In this document: piece after piece, positions 12,786 to 19,654 of the stretch
Layout: every line of letters starts with the position of its first letter
How positions within the stretch are numbered: the stretch's first letter is position 1
From: a virus
Direction: 5' to 3' (one strand)
DNA: 20,290 bases
Virus record (IMG/VR): IMGVR_UViG_3300020195_000447
Coordinates: 1-20,290 of that record
The notes under the pieces: generated by a model
Seen by the model: only the letters and a program-made list of their open reading frames with translations
Databases searched by the model: none
What the model was told of the DNA's origin: nothing
Made by a program: the position numbers and the translations under genes

Positions 12786-13402
12786 CGCAAAGTCGACGCC
12801 CGAAGGAAGAGACATCGTGGTCGGACGCATACTGCACGCCGCTTTGGTACGCGAAGCGCCTCCCGCACCGTGACTTCGACCCGTGCTCGAACCCGCGCAC
12901 GAACATCCTCACCGACTGGTCGTTCTCGCTGGAGAAGGGCTACGACGGGCTCAAGATGCCATGGCGCGGCGCCGGGTTCGTCAACTGGCCGTACAGCTTC
13001 CCCGGCCCGTGGGCTGAGAAGGCGCAGCACGAGATGAAGATCGGCAACTGCACCGATCTCATCGTCCTCTGCAAGCTCGACCCGTCACCTGACTGGTGGG
13101 ACGTCATCATCGAGCCCACGCTCGGCACGCTCGACCGTTGGGACCACATGCGGCGGATCCAGTTTGACGAGCACCCCGAGGCGATCGCGGAGCGGCTATG
13201 GCTGCGCATGGAGGCACAAGCGCGGAAGGAAGCCGGCGAGCTCAACGTCAAGGTACCGCCGAAGAAGATCTCGAACAACTTCGCATCGACGACGCTGCAT
13301 CACCGGCACCAGGATGCACCGCTGCTCAACTTCTGGGACGTCGCGACGTTGTGGCGCCGGCTCGACGGTACCTACCCAGCGGATCTCGTGAACCGGCCTT
13401 GA
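12782..13402 (+). CDS. Dam-like phage DNA N6-adenine methyltransferase (atypical motif IV)
   Basis: 206 aa from GTG 12782. The layout fits the phage Dam family: WSDAYCTPLWYAKRLP, FDPCSNP (Asp33, SAM-binding motif), GYDGLKMPW and then FVNWPYSFPGPW. The catalytic motif normally reads NPPY; here it is NWPY (residues 68-71), with Trp in place of the first Pro. LIVLCKLDPSPDWW follows as usual. It would methylate adenine, perhaps in GATC, which is visibly frequent across the window. Methylation could protect phage DNA or mark it for the replication proteins. The Trp substitution may alter or abolish activity. Family call good; activity uncertain. Confidence 0.82.
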   Translation: MTQSRRPKEETSWSDAYCTPLWYAKRLPHRDFDPCSNPRTNILTDWSFSLEKGYDGLKMPWRGAGFVNWPYSFPGPWAEKAQHEMKIGNCTDLIVLCKLDPSPDWWDVIIEPTLGTLDRWDHMRRIQFDEHPEAIAERLWLRMEAQARKEAGELNVKVPPKKISNNFASTTLHHRHQDAPLLNFWDVATLWRRLDGTYPADLVNRP

Positions 13403-13406
13403 GCGC

Positions 13407-13823
13407 ATGAGCAAGCACCAGACACGCCGGTCGCTCAGCTTCGAGCGTCGCTTGCACGAGATCACGACGCAACATGCAGCGGCGCTCAAGCAGTCGACGT
13501 CGCACTACGTATCAGAGTTGATTCGACGTGATCTGATCGCGGCGGGTATCGAAGTCCCGGCGGCACCGCTGCATGTCGTTATCGACGATGAGCGTGTGGG
13601 TCGCTGGTGGTGCAAGCCCAAGCCGCTGAAGCCACCGAAGCCACCAAAGCCACCGAAACCAGAAAAGCTACTGGTAGAGCGCCCTGAAAAGCCACCGAGA
13701 CCGCCGAAGCCGGAACCGCCATCGTGCTGGTGGTGCCGCAAAGGGTTTGCGGTGCACGAAACGGCGATCATGATCCGCGACCGCACACTACACGCGCGGT
13801 GCGCGCGGCAAGCCAGGCTGTAA
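13407..13823 (+). CDS. Ribbon-helix-helix protein with proline linker and zinc motif
   Basis: 138 aa. Residues about 5-50 (RRSLSFERRLHEITTQHAAA, then SHYVSELIRRDLIAAGIEVP) look like a CopG/Arc-type ribbon-helix-helix DNA-binding domain. Residues about 70-108 are a Lys-Pro-Pro repeat linker (KPPKPPKPPKP). The C-terminus has CWWC, then HETAIMIRD, then HARC, a CxxC...HxxC zinc site. It may be a repressor with a separate interaction domain; no toxin gene is adjacent, so an antitoxin role is not supported. ATG 13407 lies 4 bp after the previous stop with no clear Shine-Dalgarno. It is the last gene before the cassette of small proteins. Confidence 0.72.
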   Translation: MSKHQTRRSLSFERRLHEITTQHAAALKQSTSHYVSELIRRDLIAAGIEVPAAPLHVVIDDERVGRWWCKPKPLKPPKPPKPPKPEKLLVERPEKPPRPPKPEPPSCWWCRKGFAVHETAIMIRDRTLHARCARQARL

Positions 13824-13870
13824 CCGGTTGACGTTTCTACGGTCGCTGTGTGATCGTCTGGTCAAGGAGA
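13822..13870 (+). promoter_or_regulatory. Possible late promoter and strong Shine-Dalgarno
   Basis: The gap holds a palindrome AACCGGTT (13822-13829), a TTGACG (13828-13833) 17 nt upstream of a weak TGATCG, and TACGGT (13838-13843) as an alternative -10. AAGGAGA (13864-13870) lies 6 nt before ATG 13877 and is an excellent ribosome-binding site. The TGTCAG element is absent. The promoter assignment is tentative; the ribosome site is clear. Confidence 0.4.
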
Positions 13871-13876
13871 ATTCAC

Positions 13877-13981
13877 ATGGCAAAGCGCAAGAGCACCAAG
13901 AGCTGCAAGTTCGGCAAGGTTTCCCGTGGCAAGCGTAAGGGGCAGTGCCTCAAGTCACGCAAGACGCGCCGCAAGCGCTAG
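13877..13981 (+). CDS. 34-aa highly basic protein
   Basis: This very short gene reads MAKRKSTKSC, then basic residues to RKTRRKR: 17 of 34 residues are Lys or Arg, with two cysteines (10 and 24). The AAGGAGA site 6 nt upstream makes translation convincing. Its composition is protamine-like, suggesting DNA condensation or an internal virion peptide. Its Cys-x-x-Gly-Lys...Cys pattern and start resemble the C-terminal part of the 360-aa protein at 15449. The function is inferred only. Confidence 0.75.
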   Translation: MAKRKSTKSCKFGKVSRGKRKGQCLKSRKTRRKR

Positions 13982-14052
13982 TCGCTAGCCGGCTGCGTTG
14001 AGCTCGCCCGGAGGCGGCGCAGCGATCTGCGTTCAACCAAAGGAGCGAGCCC

Positions 14053-14376
14053 ATGCACCTGATCACGACCTACGATTCGACCAATGAATTTTCTCCTGGG
14101 GACCCTGGACAGCGTGTCCGTGACGTCTACGTTCAGGGGAGCCCCGGCGGGTACCAGTCGTTTGCCTGGAACCGCGTCGCGACCGACTCTCAGCTGAGCG
14201 GGCTCGGCCTGTCGTGGGCCGGCCTGCCGATCTGGGCGCAGGTCGCGATCGTCGCTGCGGGTGCGGTCGCCACCGGCTACTTCGGCATGTCGAAGTTCGG
14301 TGACAGCCACATCAAGCCCGCGCTGCGCAAGGTCGGCGTCAACCTCGCCGGCCCGCGCACGCGTCGGCGGCGCTAG
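14053..14376 (+). CDS. Single-span membrane protein with basic tail (virion candidate)
   Basis: 107 aa. AAAGGAG (14039-14045) 7 nt before ATG 14053 is a strong start signal. The N-terminal half is polar and Gly-rich. One membrane span covers about residues 58-79 (PIWAQVAIVAAGAVATGYFG), followed by KFGDSHIKPALRKVGVN and a terminal RTRRRR. This layout, outside domain then span then basic tail, suits a virion-membrane or host-membrane protein. I recognise no family. The TAG stop overlaps the next GTG. Confidence 0.75.
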   Translation: MHLITTYDSTNEFSPGDPGQRVRDVYVQGSPGGYQSFAWNRVATDSQLSGLGLSWAGLPIWAQVAIVAAGAVATGYFGMSKFGDSHIKPALRKVGVNLAGPRTRRRR

Positions 14377-14750
14377 TGCTGATCCAGCACAACCAGGTCG
14401 GGACAATGATGCGCCGCCGTGGTGGCCTCGGCTCGCCGTCGTACGACCTCGCCAAGCAGCTTGTTGGGCTGCTCGAAGAGAACGACTACCCGTCGGCGGT
14501 GGCGATCCTCAGCGGCTTGTCCGCGGTCGAGCTCCAAACCGTTGCGACCAAGGCGATCGCGCTCGGCGCTGACCCGAGCGCGGTGCGCGGCCTCATCGCG
14601 ACCCTCGGGCAGAACGAGATCATCGAGGTCACCGGCTCGGCGCCGCTCATCCGTGCGATCGGTCAGCCGCTCCCGTTGTGGCTCAAGATCCTGCTCGGCG
14701 CGGGCGTCGTGTTCGCGGCGGCGTGGGCCTACAAGAAGTGGAGGAAGTGA
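14376..14750 (+). CDS. Single-span membrane protein with helical N-terminal domain
   Basis: 124 aa from GTG 14376 (TAGTG overlap); the ATG pair at 14406 and 14409 would give a protein about 10 residues shorter starting MMRRRGG. Residues about 20-90 are helical (YDLAKQLVGLLEENDYPSAV and two further helices). A span at about 100-118 (PLWLKILLGAGVVFAAAWAY) is followed by KKWRK. Like its neighbours it is a short, membrane-anchored protein with a basic end. The function is unknown. Confidence 0.72.
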   Translation: MLIQHNQVGTMMRRRGGLGSPSYDLAKQLVGLLEENDYPSAVAILSGLSAVELQTVATKAIALGADPSAVRGLIATLGQNEIIEVTGSAPLIRAIGQPLPLWLKILLGAGVVFAAAWAYKKWRK

Positions 14751-14992
14751 TGGCTCGCAAGCGCTACAAGCCCTCGGTGGGTGCGATCTGCAAGATCGGC
14801 ACGCTCGCACACAACAGGCAGTTCACCGCGGCCGAGCTGCGCGAGTACAGCGGGCGCAGCTATGGCGGCCCCCAGCTGATCTCGTGGCTGCGTAAGCACG
14901 GCCACATCGAGACTGTCGGGCGTGGCAAGCTCTACCCGACGGCCAAGGGATGGAAGATGATCGAGTCGGCGTGCACGAAGCGGAAGCGCTGA
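14750..14992 (+). CDS. Small basic protein with winged-helix-like fold
   Basis: 80 aa, beginning MARKRYKPSVGAICKIG. TGATG overlap with the previous gene and GGAGG about 7 nt upstream support the start. The middle (FTAAELREYSGRSYGGPQL, then ISWLRKHGHIETVGRGKLYP) looks like a small winged helix with a beta wing; the ends are basic (ACTKRKR). It may bind DNA inside the virion or act as a late regulator. No family is recognised. Confidence 0.68.
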   Translation: MARKRYKPSVGAICKIGTLAHNRQFTAAELREYSGRSYGGPQLISWLRKHGHIETVGRGKLYPTAKGWKMIESACTKRKR

Positions 14993-15237
14993 TGCCGATG
15001 ATCATGTCCCTCGAAGGGCCGCGCGCAACCGTCGCCGATGCGATGCGCAGCGAGCTCTACCGCGCCACGCCGCGCTCGATCTACCGGCTCGGGCTCGGCG
15101 CGTCCGACATCTGGTACAAGTTCGGCATGTCGCCCACGATCTGGACCGGCATCTTCGGCGTCCTCGCTGGCGCCTGGCTCGCGAGCTCGAAGTCGGGCTT
15201 CGCGAAGAACGTTCGTAACCGTGTAGGTGGTCGCTAA
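14992..15237 (+). CDS. Small single-span membrane protein
   Basis: 81 aa from ATG 14992 (TGATG overlap); the frame is open upstream but only within the previous gene. One hydrophobic span at about 48-65 (PTIWTGIFGVLAGAWLAS) is followed by a basic tail (KNVRNRVGGR). The N-terminal part carries TPRSIYRLGLG. The topology matches the two proteins upstream. The function is unknown. Confidence 0.7.
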   Translation: MPMIMSLEGPRATVADAMRSELYRATPRSIYRLGLGASDIWYKFGMSPTIWTGIFGVLAGAWLASSKSGFAKNVRNRVGGR

Positions 15238-15239
15238 CC

Positions 15240-15446
15240 ATGGCTCGCAAGAAAACGCCGAAGGCAAACATCCACTGGCACCAGATCAAGCCAGGCATGT
15301 GCGTGCGCGACGAGGGTAGCTACTTCTCGGTGCAGGTCACCAAGACGAAGCGCGCCGTCGCGAACTGGTCGTCGACCGATGCTCGTCAGGCGCAGAACGA
15401 TCTGAAGCACCGCGCGTCGACCGGCGTCTACTGCCTCCGTAAGTAA
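15240..15446 (+). CDS. Small basic protein
   Basis: 68 aa beginning MARKKTPKANIHWHQIKPG. It is soluble and basic, with two cysteines (MCVRDEG and the terminal VYCLRK) and possible beta strands (YFSVQVTKTKRAVANWSS). It starts 2 bp after the previous stop, so it is part of the same operon. A DNA-binding or virion-internal role is a guess. No family is recognised. Confidence 0.68.
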   Translation: MARKKTPKANIHWHQIKPGMCVRDEGSYFSVQVTKTKRAVANWSSTDARQAQNDLKHRASTGVYCLRK

Positions 15447-15448
15447 TC

Positions 15449-16531
15449 ATGGCGGTGTGGCGGCGATACCGGCGTCCGGCCTGGCTCGACGTGCTCGCTG
15501 CACAAGGGTCGGGGCTCGGCCGTCCGTCGGTGCCTGCGCCGGCGCCTGCCCGCTGGTGGATGCAGCCTGTCAAGAGCGAGCCTGACCTCAAGGCGTGCTT
15601 CTCGACGAAGACGGCGGCGCTCAAGTCGTTCATCGAGGCGAACCGCCAGCTGATCGACGAGTACGGCGGCCTCGACTATCAGGTGAGCCCGTCGGAGTTC
15701 GACGCGATCAACCATCGCTACGGGCTGCACAAGGGCCGCGCGGTGCGCACGATCGCCGACGCGCTGTGGGCGGCGATGCCTGCGGGCAAGCCGTTCTGCC
15801 TCGACCGCATCGACCTCGAAGTGCTCAACGACACGAGCCCGGCGCGCCAGCGCGCAGACGCCGCGTTCCGGCTACCCGACGAGGTTTACAGCAACCCAGA
15901 CGCGATCGCGGCGGAAGGGGCGGCATACTACCGCGACATCGAGGCTCGCACCGACGAGGACGCGCCGCGCGAGGAGTGGGCGCCCGACGCGCCCCGACCG
16001 ACCAAGCTGCGCCGCAACCGCGGTGATGACCCGGCCGCGCGGGCGTTCATCGATGAGGCGGATGAGACCGCAGCCGTGTACGCCACCGCGGCCCGCGATG
16101 CGACCTGGCGACCCAAGCGCAAGCGGCGATCGACCCCCCGCGAGGCGGCCCCTGTCGAGCTCGCCCCGCGAAAGCCGCCCGGTAACCGCAAACCCGTGCG
16201 AAAAAAGAGAACCCACATGGCGAAGCGCATCGACGATTCACACCAGCCGTTCAAGCGTGTTCGCAAGATCGGCCCCGGCCCGAAGCGCCACCCACCCGTG
16301 CTCGAAGTGAAGCAGTGGAGGTGCCGCAAGGGCAAGAAGAAGTACACGCAGGTCTGCACCTGGATCGGTGGTGGCGAGAAGCGCGCGCCGACGATCAACC
16401 GCATGAACAAGGCGAAGAAGAAGAAGTACAACAAGCTCTACCGCGCGTGGGCGAAGAAGAACCGCGGCACGAAGGGCGGCCGGCGCGCGAGCTACCGTTG
16501 CCGCAAGACGCGCAACACGACCTGCAAGTAG
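15449..16531 (+). CDS. Basic two-part protein with Cys-rich C-terminal domain
   Basis: 360 aa. The first 170 or so residues are a soluble helical domain (LKSFIEANRQLIDEYGG, then YGLHKGRAVRTIADALW). Residues about 180-256 are an Arg/Pro-rich linker (RPKRKRR, PRKPPGNRKP, RKKRTH). Residues 257-360 are strongly basic with Cys pairs (WRCRKGKKKYTQVCTW and YRCRKTRNTTCK) and a Lys-rich helix. Met257 begins MAKRIDD after an AAGAGA sequence, so a second start is possible. The C-terminal domain resembles an enlarged form of the 34-aa peptide at 13877. A genome-packing or internal virion protein is plausible, not shown. Confidence 0.7.
   Translation: MAVWRRYRRPAWLDVLAAQGSGLGRPSVPAPAPARWWMQPVKSEPDLKACFSTKTAALKSFIEANRQLIDEYGGLDYQVSPSEFDAINHRYGLHKGRAVRTIADALWAAMPAGKPFCLDRIDLEVLNDTSPARQRADAAFRLPDEVYSNPDAIAAEGAAYYRDIEARTDEDAPREEWAPDAPRPTKLRRNRGDDPAARAFIDEADETAAVYATAARDATWRPKRKRRSTPREAAPVELAPRKPPGNRKPVRKKRTHMAKRIDDSHQPFKRVRKIGPGPKRHPPVLEVKQWRCRKGKKKYTQVCTWIGGGEKRAPTINRMNKAKKKKYNKLYRAWAKKNRGTKGGRRASYRCRKTRNTTCK
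16217..16531 (+). CDS. Possible nested product from an internal start
   Basis: In-frame ATG 16217 lies 6 nt after AAGAGA, and the following codons (MAKRID) mirror the true start at 13877, which is also 6 nt after AAGGAGA. It would yield a 104-aa, very basic, Cys-containing protein in addition to the full-length one. The alternative is that the ATG is only a fused domain boundary. Confidence 0.35.
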   Translation: MAKRIDDSHQPFKRVRKIGPGPKRHPPVLEVKQWRCRKGKKKYTQVCTWIGGGEKRAPTINRMNKAKKKKYNKLYRAWAKKNRGTKGGRRASYRCRKTRNTTCK

Positions 16532-16537
16532 CCCGAG

Positions 16538-16580
16538 GCTGATCAGCGGATTCCTGGAAACCCCGGGGTTGGGGTAGGCT
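16538..16580 (+). promoter_or_regulatory. Palindromes and -10-like box upstream of the spike-like gene
   Basis: Two perfect palindromes, GCTGATCAGC (16538-16547) and AACCCCGGGGTT (16559-16570), precede TAGGCT (16575-16580), which is 6 nt from GTG 16587. This is the spacing of the leaderless promoters, but without TGTCAG. There is no T-tract, so a terminator is unlikely; an operator is more plausible. Confidence 0.45.
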
Positions 16581-16586
16581 GGAGTG

Positions 16587-17135
16587 GTGGACCGCAAGAT
16601 CGAGGTAAGCCCCGCACTGATCGGTGTCGGTGCGTGCGTGGCCCTCACCTGGGTTGCGGTCCTGTGGACCATCTTTCGGAAGCCATTGAGCTCCGTTCCG
16701 CCGATCAACATCTGGAACGTCAACGGTGGCGACACCTCGCGGAGCCTCGCGGTCCCGCAGCTGATGGCGCCCCCACCGGCGACGGCGCCGCAGCAGACAC
16801 CGGCGATGGCAGCAGCCGATCGCAGCTCGCGATCGAGCGCGCTCGCGACCTACCAGCTCAGCACCTCGAACCCGTCACGGCTCGCCACAGCCGCCGGTCC
16901 GCGGTTCTGGGTCGCCGAAGTCCGCACCGTCGGCCCCCCGGGCTCGTTCGCGATCGTCTCGCTCGTCGCGAACGCGCTCACGCAGGGCAACGTGCCCGGC
17001 TACGACGCGATCGTGATCCCGGCGGGCGGTAGCGAGCGAATCCGGCTCGCGCCCGGTCAGGCGCTGTTCGGCGTCGGCAACGTCAACAATACGGTCGTCT
17101 CGGTGAACTGCTCCGAGGAGTACCCTGCGTCGTGA
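16587..17135 (+). CDS. Membrane-anchored beta-domain protein (structural candidate)
   Basis: 182 aa from GTG 16587; the adjacent GTG 16584 is equally possible. A span at about 9-30 (PALIGVGACVALTWVAVLWT) is followed by a Pro/Ala/Ser-rich linker and a C-terminal beta-rich domain from about residue 95 (RFWVAEVRTVGPPGSFAIVS, then IVIPAGGSERIRLAPGQALF). The domain looks like the small beta-sandwich modules found in phage structural proteins. N-terminal anchor plus outer domain suggests a spike or a host-membrane protein. It is coupled to the next gene by GTGA. Confidence 0.68.
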   Translation: MDRKIEVSPALIGVGACVALTWVAVLWTIFRKPLSSVPPINIWNVNGGDTSRSLAVPQLMAPPPATAPQQTPAMAAADRSSRSSALATYQLSTSNPSRLATAAGPRFWVAEVRTVGPPGSFAIVSLVANALTQGNVPGYDAIVIPAGGSERIRLAPGQALFGVGNVNNTVVSVNCSEEYPAS

Positions 17136-17524
17136 GTGGCGGCCTCGTCAGTGGCGCCGCAGTCCGTGATCAGACGCCCGACGCCGATGACCAAGGCATG
17201 GTCGTCCGTCCGATCGGTACGGTCACCGTACTGGACCCGGCAGCGCTCGGTGCATCCTCGACCGTTGCGGCGAGCTTGATCGCCGTCACCCTGCTCGCGG
17301 CGAACACGTCACGGCTTGGCTTCACGATCTACAACACGTCGCTCGCCGACACGTTGTACGTCCTCGTCGGTGCGGGCGTCGTGTCGGCAACTTCGTTCAC
17401 GGTTGCGCTCGTTCCGGGGGCGTATTACGAGAGCCCGGTGCGCTACGTTGGCGGGGTGACGGGCGTCTGGGATCCGGCAGCTACCGGCGACGCACTCATC
17501 ACTGAATTTACACCGGTGCCCTGA
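17132..17524 (+). CDS. Beta-sandwich virion protein candidate
   Basis: 130 aa from GTG 17132 (GTGA overlap). After a short polar N-terminus comes a beta-rich domain: LLAANTSRLGFTIYNTSLAD, LYVLVGAGVVSATSFTVALV, GAYYESPVRYVGGVTGVW. The N..R.GftIyN.s...lYV.lG...S...f.v.L.PG.yyE pattern recurs in small structural or fibre-associated proteins of many phages. It probably sits with the fibre encoded next. Overlap with the fibre start (TGATG) supports joint expression. Confidence 0.68.
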   Translation: MSGGLVSGAAVRDQTPDADDQGMVVRPIGTVTVLDPAALGASSTVAASLIAVTLLAANTSRLGFTIYNTSLADTLYVLVGAGVVSATSFTVALVPGAYYESPVRYVGGVTGVWDPAATGDALITEFTPVP

Positions 17525-19083
17525 TGCCTCTGTTCCCGCCCCCATTCGTGATCGGTCTCATCGCCATCTCGGCCGTCGGATCGTCTGTGTCATCAGGCAC
17601 GGTCGTTTTCTCGAACTCGAACAACGTCACGTTCGGGATGTCGGGCGCGACGATCACAGCCTCAGTCGCAGGCGGTGGTGGTGGTGGGATCGCGGCGGCG
17701 GCAGGCACGCAGACCGCAATCACGGGCACGATCGTGCTCGCCAACTCCAACGGCATCAGCTTTGGAATGAGCGGCAGCTCGCAGATCACCGCCAGCTTCT
17801 CGACGCTCATCTACTCGAACAGCCACAACGTCTCGTTTGGGATCGTTGGCTCGACGCTCACAGCATCGGTGGTGGTCCCCGCGCAGTCGACCGGCCCCGC
17901 TGCTTTGAGCGCCGGCACGACGCAGGCGACGAGCGGTACGATCTCGTTCGCTGACTCGAACGGCGTCTCGTTCGGGCTCGACGGGCAGACGATCACTGCA
18001 TCGATCTTGCCGCCGACCCCAGAGACCCCGTTCGCCGTGTCAGCTAACGGCGGCTCACAGAGCACCGGCACCATCACGTTCGCGAACGGCGGCAACGTGT
18101 CGTTCGGCTACGCGGCGGGTGTGATCACCGCGACGGCGACGTTTCCTGCGCAGACCGCATTCGTTCTATCGAACAGCAACAACGTCAGCTTTGGCACGAA
18201 CGGCTCGACGGTCACCGCGAACGCGACGTTCCCTGCGGAGACACCGTTTGGTGTCAGCGCTGGAACGCAGAGCGCATCCACCGGCACGCTCGTGTTCTCG
18301 AACTCCAACGGCGTCACGTTCGGGATGTCGGGGAGCTCGCGGATCACGGCCAGCGTTGACGCGATCAAGTCGATCTCGGGCGGCACCACGCGCGCAAGTG
18401 GTGGCGAGGTCGTGTTCTCGAACTCGAACGGCGTGTCGTTTGGCCTCGACGGGAACACGATGACGGCCAGCGTTGACGCTGGCGTGACGCTGAATTACTG
18501 GAATCCGCAAGACGCATACGCGCAGGTAACCGGCAACCAAGGCCAGGCGACGTTGCACGTGCAGCCCGGTCAGGCCCCCAACGTCACCTTCGATCGGGTG
18601 ATCGTCCCGGTCTACTTCTCGGGCGCGTCGAACTCCACGATGACGCTCTCGTATACGCAGCTGTGGGGCGTGTTCACGCGCACAGGCTCGACATTGTCAC
18701 AGCTGATGTCGACGTCGATCACCGGAACGTTGGGTCACTCAGGTAACGTGAACTCGGCGCTGAACAACGGCGTTCGGTTGTTGACCATCCCTTTTGCGAG
18801 CTCGCTGTCAGCCGATCAATACTACTTCGTGAACATGCAGCGCTCATCGAGCAGCAGCGCCAACGCGACCTTCGCGCAGATACTTGCGAGCCAGCTGAAC
18901 TCGAACTTTTCGGGAATCCTCGGGGTGGCTAGCAACGCCACCATTCAGTACACGCGCGGGCTCGGCGTTTACACCGCGTCCTCGACGGGGATTCCGGTCT
19001 CAATCGCATTCTCGCAGATCAACGGATCCAACTCGTTGGTGCTGCGCCAACCCATCTTCTACGTCGCCAACGGAACCTTCTAG
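17524..19083 (+). CDS. Repeat-containing fibre / receptor-binding protein candidate
   Basis: 519 aa. Residues about 25-320 contain eight imperfect repeats of about 25-45 aa with the core FSNSNGVSFG.(S/D)G.TITAS, separated by GTQ.A.(S/T)GT-type linkers. The remaining 200 residues form a distinct Ser/Asn/Thr-rich domain (LNYWNPQDAYAQVTG, then QLWGVFTRTGSTLSQLMS) ending IFYVANGTF. Repeats of this type occur in long structural or fibre proteins, with a C-terminal recognition domain. The N-terminus is mildly hydrophobic (PPFVIGLIAISAVG) and may dock to the virion. No signal peptide is clear. Function is inferred from architecture. Confidence 0.75.
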   Translation: MPLFPPPFVIGLIAISAVGSSVSSGTVVFSNSNNVTFGMSGATITASVAGGGGGGIAAAAGTQTAITGTIVLANSNGISFGMSGSSQITASFSTLIYSNSHNVSFGIVGSTLTASVVVPAQSTGPAALSAGTTQATSGTISFADSNGVSFGLDGQTITASILPPTPETPFAVSANGGSQSTGTITFANGGNVSFGYAAGVITATATFPAQTAFVLSNSNNVSFGTNGSTVTANATFPAETPFGVSAGTQSASTGTLVFSNSNGVTFGMSGSSRITASVDAIKSISGGTTRASGGEVVFSNSNGVSFGLDGNTMTASVDAGVTLNYWNPQDAYAQVTGNQGQATLHVQPGQAPNVTFDRVIVPVYFSGASNSTMTLSYTQLWGVFTRTGSTLSQLMSTSITGTLGHSGNVNSALNNGVRLLTIPFASSLSADQYYFVNMQRSSSSSANATFAQILASQLNSNFSGILGVASNATIQYTRGLGVYTASSTGIPVSIAFSQINGSNSLVLRQPIFYVANGTF

Positions 19084-19108
19084 GTCGCCAGTCGGGTACC
19101 AGGATCAC

Positions 19109-19654
19109 ATGAACAAGCGCCAAGAACTCGAAGCCGCCAGGAACATGGAGCCCGACTGCGCCTACGGAGCAGTAGGGGCCGGGAGGTACACGCGGGGGGT
19201 CAGCGAACGTCGCGAAGCGCACACTGCTCGGACCCAGGTGTCCCGTGTTCTTCTCGACCGCGATCCGAGTGAGGGGGCACTGCGATCGCCGGCGCCGCTC
19301 CGATACCCGAGCGCTCAATCACCGATCACAATCGAGGTCGTGCGCCAAGAAGATGGGTTGTCGTTTCGGCTCAAGGCCGATAGTCACCGGCGGTTGCAGG
19401 CTCAGGGGATCGCGCTGCCGCCGGTCGGGTCGATTCACATCGGCACCACGATGCGCGACGACTTCGAGACCGTTCATGATCCCTTCGCGCGTCACGTCGC
19501 GCCGCTGTTGACGAACATGCCGCTGGATCAGCTTGTCGTCCTCGGTGGTGTGCAGTTCGTCTCAGCGGGAAGTAGCGATGTCATTTGGGAGCTGAGGTCG
19601 TTGCTGACGTTGGTCGACAAGGCCAAGTCGCACGAGCTGGACCCCACCATCTAG
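19109..19654 (+). CDS. Hypothetical protein, start uncertain
   Basis: Up to 181 aa from ATG 19109, with a weak AGGATC upstream. The C-terminal 110 residues (ITIEVVRQEDGLSFRLKADS, then FARHVAPLLTNMPLDQLVVL) have normal codon use and look like a folded domain. The first 70 or so residues (GAVGAGRYTRGVSERREAHT) have atypical, G-rich codons and may be untranslated leader, with a true start near 19339. I recognise no family. Its stop shares the tetranucleotide CTAG with the opposing gene. Confidence 0.58.
   Translation: MNKRQELEAARNMEPDCAYGAVGAGRYTRGVSERREAHTARTQVSRVLLDRDPSEGALRSPAPLRYPSAQSPITIEVVRQEDGLSFRLKADSHRRLQAQGIALPPVGSIHIGTTMRDDFETVHDPFARHVAPLLTNMPLDQLVVLGGVQFVSAGSSDVIWELRSLLTLVDKAKSHELDPTI

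Noticed and set aside
13407-13823. Antitoxin of a toxin-antitoxin pair
   Set aside because: The ribbon-helix-helix part is antitoxin-like, but neighbouring genes are a methyltransferase and a 34-aa basic peptide, with no toxin fold.
18806-18816. An eighth TGTCAGCC site
   Set aside because: It lies inside the fibre gene, has no -10 hexamer at the 16-nt offset and no start codon downstream.
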